The notes under the pieces: generated by a model | The model's input: only the letters and a program-made list of their open reading frames with translations | What the model was told of the DNA's origin: nothing | Database searches by the model: none | Shown: positions 1 through 8,653 of the stretch, in pieces | Layout of the letters: the number at the start of each line of letters is the position of its first letter | Position numbering within the stretch: the stretch's first letter is position 1 | Made by a program: the position numbers and the translations under genes | DNA from: Streptosporangiaceae bacterium | GTDB lineage: Bacteria; Actinomycetota; Actinomycetes; Streptosporangiales; Streptosporangiaceae | Assembly: GCA_025964715.1 (NCBI GenBank) | Contig: JAOPYH010000204.1 | Location: 1 to 58,585, forward strand | DNA length: 58,585 nt | Direction: 5' to 3'

Positions 1-141
1 CATCTGGGCGGCCTGGCATCCTTCCTGCCGGCTGCCGCGACCGGGTAGGCGGCGGGACCGGACGGGTGCGACCCGCGGCCGCCCTTCAACGGACGAGGCC
101 CAGGCACCTAATGTTTCTCTGACCTGGGCCTTTGTGTGATG

Positions 142-214
142 TACCCCCAACGGGATTCGAACCCGTGCTACCGCCTTGAAAGGGCGGCGTCCTCGGCCGC
201 TAGACGATGGGGGC
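142..214 (-). tRNA. tRNA-Glu (anticodon TTC)
   Basis: The minus strand folds as a 73-nt tRNA. The acceptor stem GCCCCCA pairs with TGGGGGT, the anticodon stem is CGCC-type with loop CTTTCAA (anticodon TTC), and the T arm is ACGGG-TTCGAAT-CCCGT. CCA is not encoded after the discriminator A. It reads GAA/GAG codons. The first 141 bases of the window hold no gene that I can support. Confidence 0.95.
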
Positions 215-295
215 GACCGCCGCGACGGCCTACGGCCGTCACCGGACCTGCCAAGCATAGGGGACAAGCGACCCGGACACTAAAACGATTGCGGC

Positions 296-1936
296 TCATC
301 GCGATCTTCGAGGCGGTCCGCCCCACGTGAACGGCACCAGAGCCGCCCCGGACGGCGCCATGGGCAGGGACTGCGGAGTCGGCGATCCGGATTCGGGTGG
401 GCCCGAAGGGGCACCTGCCGACTCCGATGGGGAGCCGGGGGACGGCGTCCGCGGAGCCGGCGGGGTGATCGGCCGGTTCTGGTCGGGCTCGAGCTTGCGT
501 TCGATCTGCGCCGACGTCTGCCCGAGCCCGCCCAGCCGGAAGTCATCCCAGCCCTGCAGCCGGTGGGTCTTACGGTTGAAGTAGAGGATCGAGAGCTCGA
601 CCGGGGTCGGCTCCTCGCCCTCCAGGCCGCGCAGCCCGGCTCCGCCGGTGGACCCCTGGACGAAGAGCCGGGTCCCGCCGGGAAGCAGCCGGGTGGACCG
701 CTGGTGCACGTGGCCCGACAGCACGAGAGGCGTCACGCCGTCGAAGGCCTGTCCCTCGTCGGGATCGTGGATGACCGCGAGGTCCGGCATGGTCCTCGAG
801 CGGCGCAGTTCCTCGGCGAGCCGGCGGCCCTGGGCGGCCATCGCCGCGGCACCGACGGTGTCGTCCCGGGTGCTCTTGTCAGGGGTGAACCGCGGATCTC
901 CGGCACCATAGATGCGCAGCCCGCCGACGTCCTTGGTCTGGCCGTCGAGCACTACCGCGTTCTTGTGCCGGGCGACCGCCCGCTGGATGGCGCGTGAGTC
1001 GTGGTTGCCGCGGATGAAGACGTACGGCACCTTCACCGTCTCGATCTCGTCGGTGAACTTCTCCTCGGCCTTGCTCCCGTGATCGGTCAGGTCGCCGCTG
1101 TCGACGATGAGTTGGACCTGGAACTGCTTGGCGACCGAGCGGATCACGCTGAACGCCACCGGGTTCAGGTGGATGTCCGAGACGTGCAGGACCCGGATCG
1201 TCGTGGGATCGGGCTCGTACGTCGGCAGGCTGGAGGTCGCCGCGTAGAGCCGCGAGACGTTGCCCACCAGACGCGCGAGCTGGGCGCGGTACTCGGAGAA
1301 ACGCCGGGCGATCGATCTCGCGTCACCGACGACCTGCGGCGCGCTCGTCAGTAGTCCGGTATAGCGGGGCTCGGCCACCGATTGGGGGTTGAACGTCGCC
1401 ACGGCGATCGCGCCGACGAGCCCGTAGGCGAGGAGCGCCGTGAGCCCCGACCACAGGGCGCTGCGCCAGGAGCGGAACACCAGCAGCCCGGCCAGCGCTC
1501 CGAAGACCAGCGCGAAGGCCATGGCCCGGACGGCGAGCACGATCACACCGTGCCGTACCTGTCCGCTGATCTGATTGGCCAGGCGGTCCACCTGGCCGGT
1601 GGCCTGAATCAGCTGGCGCGCGTCCTGGGAGCGGATCTCGGCGACCTGCGCCCGCAGCCGCAGCGGCCCCCAGTGGGTGTCCATCCGGAGCGTCCCCAGC
1701 GGCGGTACCTCGATCGTGGTCCCGCCGTTCCACGACGGATGTACGGACATCGCGACGTTCACGGGACCTACGGGCGTTTCCACCCGGCCGCCGAGCAGGA
1801 TCCCGATCAGGCCGCCCACGAGACCGACGACGACCACGGCCAGGAGCCGCAATGTCCGCCCCCACCCTGTTGTCGCCGCCGGCATCCGCAAGCGACTGAA
1901 CACGGAGATCCGTTCCCGGACACTCGCTAGCGCCAC
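296..1936 (-). CDS. membrane-anchored metallophosphoesterase
   Basis: A 546-residue calcineurin-like phosphoesterase. The C-terminal half carries the family metal-binding motifs in order: DIH, GDLTDHG, GNHD, an HD and GHVH. The N-terminal half has one hydrophobic segment near residues 31-50 and two more near 133-180, so the protein is probably membrane-bound; which side the catalytic domain faces is not certain. The tail is rich in proline and serine. I chose the GTG at 1936 because a perfect AGGAGG lies about 5 bases upstream; a longer reading from 2056 would overlap the divergent gene. The substrate is unknown. Divergent from the zincin gene with 22 bp between starts. Confidence 0.88.
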   Translation of the reverse strand: MALASVRERISVFSRLRMPAATTGWGRTLRLLAVVVVGLVGGLIGILLGGRVETPVGPVNVAMSVHPSWNGGTTIEVPPLGTLRMDTHWGPLRLRAQVAEIRSQDARQLIQATGQVDRLANQISGQVRHGVIVLAVRAMAFALVFGALAGLLVFRSWRSALWSGLTALLAYGLVGAIAVATFNPQSVAEPRYTGLLTSAPQVVGDARSIARRFSEYRAQLARLVGNVSRLYAATSSLPTYEPDPTTIRVLHVSDIHLNPVAFSVIRSVAKQFQVQLIVDSGDLTDHGSKAEEKFTDEIETVKVPYVFIRGNHDSRAIQRAVARHKNAVVLDGQTKDVGGLRIYGAGDPRFTPDKSTRDDTVGAAAMAAQGRRLAEELRRSRTMPDLAVIHDPDEGQAFDGVTPLVLSGHVHQRSTRLLPGGTRLFVQGSTGGAGLRGLEGEEPTPVELSILYFNRKTHRLQGWDDFRLGGLGQTSAQIERKLEPDQNRPITPPAPRTPSPGSPSESAGAPSGPPESGSPTPQSLPMAPSGAALVPFTWGGPPRRSR

Positions 1937-1958
1937 ATCGCCTCCTGTCTCACGCACA

Positions 1959-2309
1959 ATGGTGGTTGTGATCGAGCTATCTCGTGAAGACTTCGAGGAA
2001 CTTGTCTCCGAGGCCCTCGACTCCATTCCACCTGAGCTGGCCGAAGTCATGACCAATGTGGTGGTGGTCGTCGAGGACGACGCGCCCGAGCCGGGGCTGC
2101 TCGGCCTCTATCAAGGCGTGCCGCTGACCGACCGGGGCGACTGGTACGCAGGGGTTCTGCCCGACCACATCTCGATCTACCGCCGCGAGATCCTCCGTGT
2201 CTGCGGCACCTTCGACGAGATTGTCGACGAGATTCGGATCACGGTCGTACACGAGATCGCCCACCACTTCGGCATCGATGACGAGCGCCTCGACCAGCTC
2301 GGCTGGTGA
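1959..2309 (+). CDS. small zincin-like metallopeptidase
   Basis: A 116-residue protein with the zinc motif HEIAHHFGI (HExxH plus downstream D) near its C-terminus. Size and layout match the minimal zincin family once called DUF1025 (PF06262). Residues DELP/VVVED-type N-terminal segment and 'ISIYRREI' also fit that family. ATG at 1959 has no clear Shine-Dalgarno sequence, so translation may be leaderless; a GTG at 1968 is an alternative start. The cellular substrate of this family is not known. It shares a 22-bp divergent control region with the phosphoesterase. Confidence 0.85.
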   Translation: MVVVIELSREDFEELVSEALDSIPPELAEVMTNVVVVVEDDAPEPGLLGLYQGVPLTDRGDWYAGVLPDHISIYRREILRVCGTFDEIVDEIRITVVHEIAHHFGIDDERLDQLGW

Positions 2310-2419
2310 TTGAACCGTCAACCGATCGCATTGGGTACGGTAGGTCACATAACTGCCACGCAGCGTGAGTTAATGTGTGGTAACCGCTCGGCCCGAGCGG
2401 ATGTGGAGTGGGAGCAGGT

Positions 2420-3697
2420 GTGTCGGGAAGGCATCGACGACCGCCGGAGGAACGGGCGACGTACCGCGAGGTGTTCGCCGTCGGTGAGTTCCGCGCATTG
2501 TGGGCCGCGACGGCACTGTCGTACGTCGGTGACCAGCTGGCTCAGGTCGCCCTTGCCGTGCTGGTCTACTACGCCACGGGCTCGCCGCTGTTGACCGCCA
2601 TCACCTACGCGCTCACCTATCTGCCGCCCATCGTCGGCGGGCCGATCCTGTCGGGGCTCGCCGATCTGTTCCCCCGCCGTACGCTCATGGTCGTCTGCGA
2701 TGTGCTGCGTGCAGGGATCCTCGGCCTCATGGCCCTCAAGAGCATGCCTTTTGTGGCGTTGTGCGGGCTCGTCTTCCTTAGTGTGCTGCTTGGCGCGCCC
2801 TTCACTGCGGCCCGCGCCGCGCTGCTGCCGGACGTACTGAAAGGTGACAAGTACGTAGCCGGCTCGGCCATCAACAACATCACCCACCAGGCGACACAGG
2901 TCGTCGGGTTCCTGGCGGGAGGCGCGATCGTCGCGGCGATGGGCACCCGGCAGGCGCTCGCCATCGACGCGATCACGTTCGCCATCTCGGCGGTGATCCT
3001 GCTCGCCGGGGTCCGCCCCCGTGCGGCGCCCGCGGGCAACGTCCAGGAGCCGGTCTCGCTGTGGCGCAACACGCGGGCCGGTGCGAGGCTGGTCTTCGGC
3101 GACCCGACGCTGCGCTCCCTCGTGTCCTTCGCCTGGCTGTGCGGCTTCTACGTGATCCCCGAGGGCCTGGCCGCACCCTACGCCAACACCTTCGGCGGGA
3201 GCCCCGTGGTCGTGGGGCTCCTCATGTCCGCGATGCCCGTCGGCATGATCATCGGCGTGTTCTTGTTCAGCAAGTTCGTGCGGCCGTCGGACCGCATCCG
3301 CTCGATGGGCTGGATGTCGATGCTGGCCTGCGCGCCGCTGATCGGGTCGGGTCTGCATCCCCCGCTGTGGGCCGTCGTGGTGCTGTGGGCAGTGTCCGGC
3401 GCCGGGAGCGCCTACCAGCTCGGGGCCAACGCCGCCTTCGTCGCCGCCGTGCCGGCGGCCGGGCGGGGGCAGGCATTCGGCCTTGCGCAGTCGGGGATCC
3501 TGGCCGGCCAGGGCCTGGGCATCCTGCTCGGGGGCGCGGCCGCGCAGCTGCTCGGCCCTGAGGCGGTCGTCGCGCTGGCCGGCGTGGCGGGGCTGTCGGC
3601 GGCGAGCATCCTGACCCTGACCTGGACACAGGTACGCGGCGAGATCATCACGGCCTCACTCACGGACAAGGACGAGGCCGAGATCCCCGTCGCCTGA
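2420..3697 (+). CDS. MFS transporter
   Basis: About 425 residues with roughly 11-12 hydrophobic segments and the layout of the major facilitator subfamily that includes EntS-like exporters (MFS_3). The first segments carry 'LWAATALSYVGDQLAQ', and a charged 'LFPRRTLM' loop follows helix 2, as in MFS exporters. The GTG at 2420 is preferred because GGAG sits 5 bases ahead; an in-frame GTG at 2408 adds four residues. A proton-driven efflux role is known for the family. The substrate cannot be read from the sequence. The 110 bases ahead hold nothing recognisable. Confidence 0.85.
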   Translation: MSGRHRRPPEERATYREVFAVGEFRALWAATALSYVGDQLAQVALAVLVYYATGSPLLTAITYALTYLPPIVGGPILSGLADLFPRRTLMVVCDVLRAGILGLMALKSMPFVALCGLVFLSVLLGAPFTAARAALLPDVLKGDKYVAGSAINNITHQATQVVGFLAGGAIVAAMGTRQALAIDAITFAISAVILLAGVRPRAAPAGNVQEPVSLWRNTRAGARLVFGDPTLRSLVSFAWLCGFYVIPEGLAAPYANTFGGSPVVVGLLMSAMPVGMIIGVFLFSKFVRPSDRIRSMGWMSMLACAPLIGSGLHPPLWAVVVLWAVSGAGSAYQLGANAAFVAAVPAAGRGQAFGLAQSGILAGQGLGILLGGAAAQLLGPEAVVALAGVAGLSAASILTLTWTQVRGEIITASLTDKDEAEIPVA

Positions 3698-3816
3698 CCG
3701 AAGGCCCCGGGGCCTGGAGGCCACGGGTCCGGGACGTACGCTTGGCCTTCCCGGCCCCCCGGCACCGGCTCCCGAGCACCCCGGCAGCCCGCTCGGGCTC
3801 TGACGAGAGGACCGTC

Positions 3817-4968
3817 ATGGACCTGTTGCGCATCGACGACCAGTTCACCGACGAGGAGCGGCTGATCCGCGACACGGCCCGCGAGTTCGCGGCCTCGCGC
3901 GTCGAGCCGTACGTCGCCGAGTGGTTCGAGGCCGGGACTTTCCCCGCACGGGAGCTTGGCCCAGAGCTGGGCAAGCTCGGGTTCCTGGGGATGCACCTGT
4001 CCGGGTACGGGTGTGCCGGTGCGGGTGCGGTCGCCTACGGCGTGGCCTGTCGGGAGCTCGAGGCCGTGGACTCCGGGTTGCGCAGCTTCGTCTCCGTTCA
4101 GGGTTCGCTCGCCATGACGGCGATCCACAAGTACGGCTCGCAGGAGCAGAAGCTGGAATGGCTGCCGCGCATGGCGGCAGGCGAGGCGCTCGGCTGCTTC
4201 GGCCTCACCGAGCCCGACCACGGCTCCGACCCCGGCGGGATGCTGACCCGCGCCCGCCGCGACGGCTCGGACTGGATCCTCAACGGCACCAAGATGTGGA
4301 TTACCAACGGCTCGGTGGCCGATATCGCGGTCGTGTGGGCCCGCACCGACGAGGGCGTTCGCGGCTTCCTCGTCCCCGCGGGGACCCCGGGCTTCACCGC
4401 CTCCGAGATCCACCGCAAGCTCTCGCTACGCGCGTCCGTGACCGCCGAGCTCGTCCTCGAGGACGTACGGGTCCCGGCGGCGGCGATGCTCCCCGACGCA
4501 TCCGGGCTGCGGGCACCGCTCGGCTGCCTGTCCGAGGCGCGGTACGGGATCCTCTGGGGCTCGATCGGAGCCGGCCGGTCCTGCTATGAGGCCGCGGTGT
4601 CGTACGCCAAGACCCGCGAGCAGTTCGGCAAGCCGATCGGGGCCTTCCAGCTGACGCAGGAGAAGCTGGCCTGGATGGAGATCGAGCTCGGCCGGGCCGC
4701 CTTGGTGGCCCTGCACGTAGGCCGGCTCAAGGAGGCCGGGACCGCGACCCCGCAGCAGGTCTCCTTCGGCAAGCTGGCCAATGTACGGGCGGCCCTGGAC
4801 GTGGCGCGACAGGCCCGTACGATCCTCGGCGCCAACGGGATCACGCTCGAATACCCGGTGATCCGGCACATGAACAACCTCGAGTCGGTGCTGACCTACG
4901 AGGGCACCCAGGAGATTCACACCCTGGTGCTCGGCGAGGCCATCACCGGCCTGTCCGCCTACCGCTGA
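3817..4968 (+). CDS. acyl-CoA dehydrogenase, glutaryl-CoA dehydrogenase-like
   Basis: A 383-residue FAD-dependent acyl-CoA dehydrogenase. The signature 'GLTEPDHGSDPGGM' (residues about 128-141) and the C-terminal 'YEGTQEIHTLVLGEAITG' closely resemble glutaryl-CoA dehydrogenases; the Glu in YEG is the expected catalytic base. Such enzymes oxidise and decarboxylate glutaryl-CoA to crotonyl-CoA in lysine/tryptophan breakdown. ATG at 3817 follows GAGAGG. Another short-chain acyl-CoA specificity is possible. It lies alone between the MFS gene and a small open frame leading into nitronate monooxygenase. Confidence 0.88.
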   Translation: MDLLRIDDQFTDEERLIRDTAREFAASRVEPYVAEWFEAGTFPARELGPELGKLGFLGMHLSGYGCAGAGAVAYGVACRELEAVDSGLRSFVSVQGSLAMTAIHKYGSQEQKLEWLPRMAAGEALGCFGLTEPDHGSDPGGMLTRARRDGSDWILNGTKMWITNGSVADIAVVWARTDEGVRGFLVPAGTPGFTASEIHRKLSLRASVTAELVLEDVRVPAAAMLPDASGLRAPLGCLSEARYGILWGSIGAGRSCYEAAVSYAKTREQFGKPIGAFQLTQEKLAWMEIELGRAALVALHVGRLKEAGTATPQQVSFGKLANVRAALDVARQARTILGANGITLEYPVIRHMNNLESVLTYEGTQEIHTLVLGEAITGLSAYR

Positions 4969-5036
4969 CCTCACGCGTCCGTCGCCGCCGACCCCCAGGA
5001 TCAGCGCCTTTGGGACGTGGGTTAGGAGGATTCGCA

Positions 5037-5147
5037 ATGCCGCCGTGGTGGTGCGCTGGTCAGCCGCCCGCTGAGTGTTTCATCCGCGTCGCCGCGATCC
5101 TCGCGGACCGCTTTCGAAGTCCGCACAGCAGAGGGGGTGCCTCATGA
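5037..5147 (+). CDS. possible 36-residue small protein coupled to nitronate monooxygenase
   Basis: A short frame starting MPPWWCAG and ending RGGAS. It has a very good ribosome site (TTAGGAGG, 7-8 bases before ATG), and its TGA overlaps the start of the next gene as ATGA, a classic translational-coupling arrangement. Third-position GC is lower (about 70%) than in neighbouring genes, which argues against a conserved coding region. It may be a leader or regulatory frame rather than a functional protein. No similarity recognised. Confidence 0.4.
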   Translation: MPPWWCAGQPPAECFIRVAAILADRFRSPHSRGGAS

Positions 5148-6193
5148 GCACAGTCACGTGGTCCGGCCTGATGGACCATCCGATCGTGCAGGCGCCGATG
5201 GCGGGTGGGGCCTCGCGGCCGGCTCTGGCGGCCGCGGTCTCCGGCGCCGGCGGGCTGGGGTTCCTCGCCGCCGGATACAAAACCGCCGCGCAGGTGCGGG
5301 AGGAGATCACCGAGACCCGGCGGCTGACCCCGCGGCCGTTCGGGGTCAACGTCTTCGTGCCCTCGCCCGGCCCCGTCGACGCCGAGGCGGTCGCGGCCTA
5401 CCGTAAGCGGCTGGAGCCCGAGGCGGCCCGGCTGGGCGTGGCTCTCGGTGAGCCGGCCGGAGGCGACGACAACTGGGACGCCAAGGTGGCCGACCTGCTC
5501 GCGGACCCGCCGCCGGTCGTGGGCTTCACCTTCGGCTGCCCGTCGCACGAGGTCATCGCAGCCTTCCAGGGCCGTGGCGCCGTGGTGGTGGTCACCGTGA
5601 CGTCCGTGGCGGAGGCCGAGGCGGCGTCGGCGGCCGACGCACTGTGCGTACAAGGCATCGAGGCCGGCGCGCACCGCGGGTCGTTCCGCAACACCGCCGA
5701 GCTGGGTACGGAGGTGCGGGAGGCCGGGCAGAACGCTCTGGGGGTGCGCGACCTGCTGCGGGGCCTACGGGAGGTCACGGACCAGCCGCTGATCGCGGCC
5801 GGGGGCCTGGGCAACGGCCGGCACGTCGCCGAGGTCCTCGCGCTGGGGGCGCGAGCGGCTCAGCTCGGCACCGCCTTCCTGCGCGCGCCGGAGAGCGGTG
5901 CCAGCCCGGTGCACAAGGACGCGCTCGCCGACCCCCGGTTCACCAGCACCGCGGTGACCCGGGCGTTCAGCGGAAGACCCGCGCGTGGACTGGTGAACCG
6001 GTTCCTGGCCCAGCACGGCCCGCATGCGCCGGCCGCCTATCCGCAGGTTCATCACGTGACCTCGCCATTGCGCAAGGCGGCCGCCGCGCAGGGCGATGCC
6101 CACTCCATGGCGCTCTGGGCGGGGACGTCGTTCCGCATGGCCTCCGCCGCCCCCGCCGCGCAGATCGTGGCCGACCTGATCATGTCTCTTTGA
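5144..6193 (+). CDS. nitronate monooxygenase family flavoprotein
   Basis: A 349-residue FMN TIM-barrel protein. Family marks are the N-terminal 'PIVQAPMAGG', 'GFTFGCPSHE', 'CVQGIEAGAHRGSF' (the His is the expected catalytic base) and the FMN phosphate site 'IAAGGLGNGRHVAEVLALGA'. The family oxidises nitronates (nitroalkane or propionate-3-nitronate detoxification); some members are enoyl-ACP reductases of the FabK type. ATG at 5144 has GAGGGGG upstream and overlaps the stop of the small frame before it. Convergent with the Clp-N gene, 33 bp away. Confidence 0.88.
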   Translation: MSTVTWSGLMDHPIVQAPMAGGASRPALAAAVSGAGGLGFLAAGYKTAAQVREEITETRRLTPRPFGVNVFVPSPGPVDAEAVAAYRKRLEPEAARLGVALGEPAGGDDNWDAKVADLLADPPPVVGFTFGCPSHEVIAAFQGRGAVVVVTVTSVAEAEAASAADALCVQGIEAGAHRGSFRNTAELGTEVREAGQNALGVRDLLRGLREVTDQPLIAAGGLGNGRHVAEVLALGARAAQLGTAFLRAPESGASPVHKDALADPRFTSTAVTRAFSGRPARGLVNRFLAQHGPHAPAAYPQVHHVTSPLRKAAAAQGDAHSMALWAGTSFRMASAAPAAQIVADLIMSL

Positions 6194-6226
6194 GTCCTGG
6201 CCCGGCCGTGCACTCCCGGCCGTGCC

Positions 6227-6784
6227 TCAGGCGGCGTCGGACCGAAGCAGCCTGGTGGCCGTAGACCGGAGGCCGTCGAGGTCCACCTGTGCGTCGGTGA
6301 GGACCTGCAGGGCCAGGTTGTCGTCCCCCGTGGCGCGGAGCACTCCCAGCAGCACGTGCCCGCTCTCTATGTGCTTCTGCTTTAGCGCGATCGCCGACCG
6401 CAGCGACAACTCCAGGGACTTCTTCGCCTGAGGCGTGAAGGGCAGATGCCCCTTGGTCCTGCGGCCGCTCTCGAGCGCGCCTTCACCGAAGCTGGCCTCG
6501 ACACTGCGGCGCACCGCGTCGAGGTCGATACCGATGCTCGCGAGGGCCTGGCGGTCGATCGGATCCGCAGTGTGATCGGCCCAGGCGACCCGGCGGACGC
6601 GCTCCCTCAGGTCGCCGGCGCGCAGCCCGTGCTCACGCAGTGCTTCGCCCGCAGTCCCCTCCTGGTCATTGATGAGGCCGAGCAGCAGATGCACGGTGCC
6701 GATCCGGTTGTGCCCGAGGGCCCGGGCCTCCTCCTGGGCCGTGACCACCGCTTGGCGGGCATCCTTGTGGAAGCGTTCGAACAT
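6227..6784 (-). CDS. stand-alone Clp N-terminal domain protein
   Basis: A 185-residue protein with two Clp_N repeats: 'MFERFHKDARQAVVTAQEEA..HNRIGTVHLLLGLI' (1-70) and 'FTPQAKKSLELSLRSAIALKQKHIESGHVLLGVL' (about 110-150). This is the substrate/adaptor-binding part of ClpC without any ATPase domain. It starts 3 bases after the stop of the small HTH gene, so the two are one operon. By analogy it could bind protease substrates or adaptors, or compete with ClpC; its true role is unknown. Confidence 0.85.
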   Translation of the reverse strand: MFERFHKDARQAVVTAQEEARALGHNRIGTVHLLLGLINDQEGTAGEALREHGLRAGDLRERVRRVAWADHTADPIDRQALASIGIDLDAVRRSVEASFGEGALESGRRTKGHLPFTPQAKKSLELSLRSAIALKQKHIESGHVLLGVLRATGDDNLALQVLTDAQVDLDGLRSTATRLLRSDAA

Positions 6785-6787
6785 TCG

Positions 6788-7018
6788 TCAGCGCTCCTGC
6801 CTGCGTACCCGCGTACGCGCGTGCTTCTTGTGGACGGCCTGACGGCTCACGCCGAGGACCGCGGCGATCTCCTGCCAGGACCAGCCGAGGTCGCGGGCGT
6901 TGCTCACCTGGAGCGTCTCCAGCCGCTCGGTGAGGTCCCGCAACGCCCGTACGGCCCGTAGGCCCACTGCCGGGTCCCGGCTGCTCGCGTCCTGCGCGAG
7001 CTGCACTCCTTCGTTCAT
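6788..7018 (-). CDS. small helix-turn-helix regulator
   Basis: A 76-residue protein. Residues about 44-65 (WSWQEIAAVLGVSRQAVHKK) form a clear helix-turn-helix, followed by a basic tail. The gene is first in an operon with the Clp-N protein. Its ATG at 7018 lies about 7 bases past a -10 element, so the mRNA is probably leaderless. The two 16-bp inverted repeats covering the promoter are the obvious candidates for autoregulation by this protein (inference). An in-frame ATG 21 bases upstream lies inside the promoter and is unlikely. Confidence 0.82.
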   Translation of the reverse strand: MNEGVQLAQDASSRDPAVGLRAVRALRDLTERLETLQVSNARDLGWSWQEIAAVLGVSRQAVHKKHARTRVRRQER

Positions 7019-7021
7019 GCC

Positions 7022-7064
7022 GTCAACATAGGTTGACATTCGTTGGGTGTCAACCTTCGTTGAC
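7022..7064 (-). promoter_or_regulatory. promoter with two identical-arm operators for the HTH/Clp-N operon
   Basis: On the minus strand TTGACA (7053-7048), a 17-bp spacer and TATGTT (7030-7025) form a strong promoter. Two inverted repeats with the same arms, GTCAAC-N4-GTTGAC, lie at 7022-7037 (over the -10) and 7049-7064 (over the -35), with centres 27 bp apart. Transcription should start at or within a base or two of the ATG. The layout is that of a repressor-controlled promoter. Confidence 0.75.
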
Positions 7065-7129
7065 AGCTGCCGGGTGTCGGCTCCACACTGTGGTGGATGG
7101 GATGGCCGGGACAAAGGACAGGAGCCGCC

Positions 7130-7780
7130 ATGCCGGGGGACCAGGACGGCCGGGGACGGCGCGGTTGGCGGGCGGCCGCGTGGACCCTGAAGGTCGCGCT
7201 CGTCGTTTTGCTGCTGTTCGCCCTCACGCACCAGGACTGGCCCCGGTTCGCGGACAAGGCGATGGTCGCCCGCGCTGTGGCCTATCCGCTCGCGGCGCTG
7301 CTCGTGCCCCTGGTCTGGTGGGTGCGTCGCCGGATGGGCCGGCCGGTGCCGTACGCCTGGGACGTCGACGCCCTGCTGGTCTCGCCGTTCGTCATCGATG
7401 TGGCGGGTAACGCGCTGGACCTCTACGACACGGTGACCTGGTTCGATGACCTCTGTCACTTCGGCAACTGGGCGCTGCTGGTCGGGGCCGTAGGCGTGGC
7501 GCTGCGGCGCGGCGCCGGCCTGCCGCGCTGGGCGCTGGCCCTGATGTGCTCGGGCATAGGCGCCATCACTGCCATTGTCTGGGAGATCGCGGAGTATGGC
7601 GCGTTCATCCTCAATACGCCCGAATCGGTGGGGATCTACCGCGACACCCTCGGCGACGAGGCCATGGGCCTGATGGGCTCCACCGTCGCGGGCCTCCTCC
7701 TCGCCGTCCGTACAGGCCGTGGGAGGGGACCGCGGCCGGAAGCGGCACTGGGGACACCCGCCGGAGCACGGCCCGGCTGA
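7130..7780 (+). CDS. DUF2238-like (YjdF-type) membrane protein
   Basis: A 216-residue integral membrane protein with about five hydrophobic segments, conserved acidic residues in 'NALDLYDTVTWFDDLCHFGNW' and 'WEIAEYGAFIL', and 'YRDTLGDEAMGLMGS'. These features fit the DUF2238/YjdF membrane family of unknown function. ATG at 7130 has GGAG at the right distance; an ATG at 7097 is an unsupported alternative. Divergent from the HTH/Clp-N operon and convergent with the dienelactone hydrolase gene. Confidence 0.72.
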   Translation: MPGDQDGRGRRGWRAAAWTLKVALVVLLLFALTHQDWPRFADKAMVARAVAYPLAALLVPLVWWVRRRMGRPVPYAWDVDALLVSPFVIDVAGNALDLYDTVTWFDDLCHFGNWALLVGAVGVALRRGAGLPRWALALMCSGIGAITAIVWEIAEYGAFILNTPESVGIYRDTLGDEAMGLMGSTVAGLLLAVRTGRGRGPRPEAALGTPAGARPG

Positions 7781-7812
7781 TCCCGGCCGCTCGTCCGCGA
7801 CTCTCGGGGCAC

Positions 7813-8514
7813 CTAGACCCGCAGGTGCCGGGCGAGGAAGTCCTCGGTCAGACCCCACGCCCGCGCGGCCGGCTCCGGCTGGTGGAACATCTCGGACGTG
7901 TGGTTGTGGAAGGCGTGGCCGCCGTCCTCCTGGACGTGGATCTCCACGTCGGGCCGCTCTGCCACCGCGGCCTCCACCGCCGAGACCTGGTCGCGGGGGA
8001 TGTACGGGTCGGCACCGCCGAAGTGGAACTGCACCGGCGAACTGATGTCGTCCAGTAGGCCCAGGGTCGCGGGAACGTTGGAGCCATAGAACGACACGAC
8101 CGCGTCGAGCTTCGTCCGTGCGGCCAGGGCGTAGCTCAAAGATCCGCCGAGGCAGAATCCGAGCGCACCGATCCCGCCGGTGATCTCCGGCAGAGCGGCG
8201 AGATGGTCGTGTGCCGCCTCGAGGTCGGCGGCGCCCTGGTCCGCGTCGAACTGCGATGCCGTGGACATCGCCTCTTTGAGACCCTCCTCGCCATGGCCGG
8301 CCACGAATCCCGGCCGCACCCGCCAGAACAGGTCGGGGGCTGCCACCACGTAGCCGAGCGCGGCCAGGTCCTCGGCCACCGAATGGATGTACGGGCCCAC
8401 TCCGAAGATCTCCTGGATCAGCAGGATCCCGGGCCCGCGTCCGCTCTCGGGCAGCCAGATGTTCAGGTCGAATGACCCGTCCGCCACAGTCACCGAATCC
8501 GTACGAGTTGACAT
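7813..8514 (-). CDS. dienelactone hydrolase family protein
   Basis: A 233-residue alpha/beta hydrolase. The nucleophile elbow is GFCLGGS (Cys nucleophile), with Asp in 'FGGADPYIP' and His in 'GGHAFHN', the Cys-Asp-His triad of dienelactone hydrolases. 'LIQEIFGVGPYIHSVAEDLA' is also typical. Such enzymes hydrolyse dienelactones in chloroaromatic breakdown or related esters; specificity here is open. ATG at 8514 follows AAGGAGG, 6-7 bases upstream. Cytoplasmic. Confidence 0.88.
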   Translation of the reverse strand: MSTRTDSVTVADGSFDLNIWLPESGRGPGILLIQEIFGVGPYIHSVAEDLAALGYVVAAPDLFWRVRPGFVAGHGEEGLKEAMSTASQFDADQGAADLEAAHDHLAALPEITGGIGALGFCLGGSLSYALAARTKLDAVVSFYGSNVPATLGLLDDISSPVQFHFGGADPYIPRDQVSAVEAAVAERPDVEIHVQEDGGHAFHNHTSEMFHQPEPAARAWGLTEDFLARHLRV

Positions 8515-8653
8515 GCCGTACCTCCTTGGCCCCAAGTCTCTCCAACCCGGCGACCGACCGCGCCGGGGTGGGATTCCCATGGGGGCAGGCAGCGGAGGAT
8601 GAACCGGTCCCTGCCATCCCGTAGCTCCTGCACTTGCCAGCCTCATGATCGAG

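Noticed and set aside
2345..3358. Long minus-strand open frame (337 codons) opposite the MFS gene
   Set aside because: Composition is His/Arg/Asp-rich shadow of the MFS frame; no family resemblance, no ribosome site.
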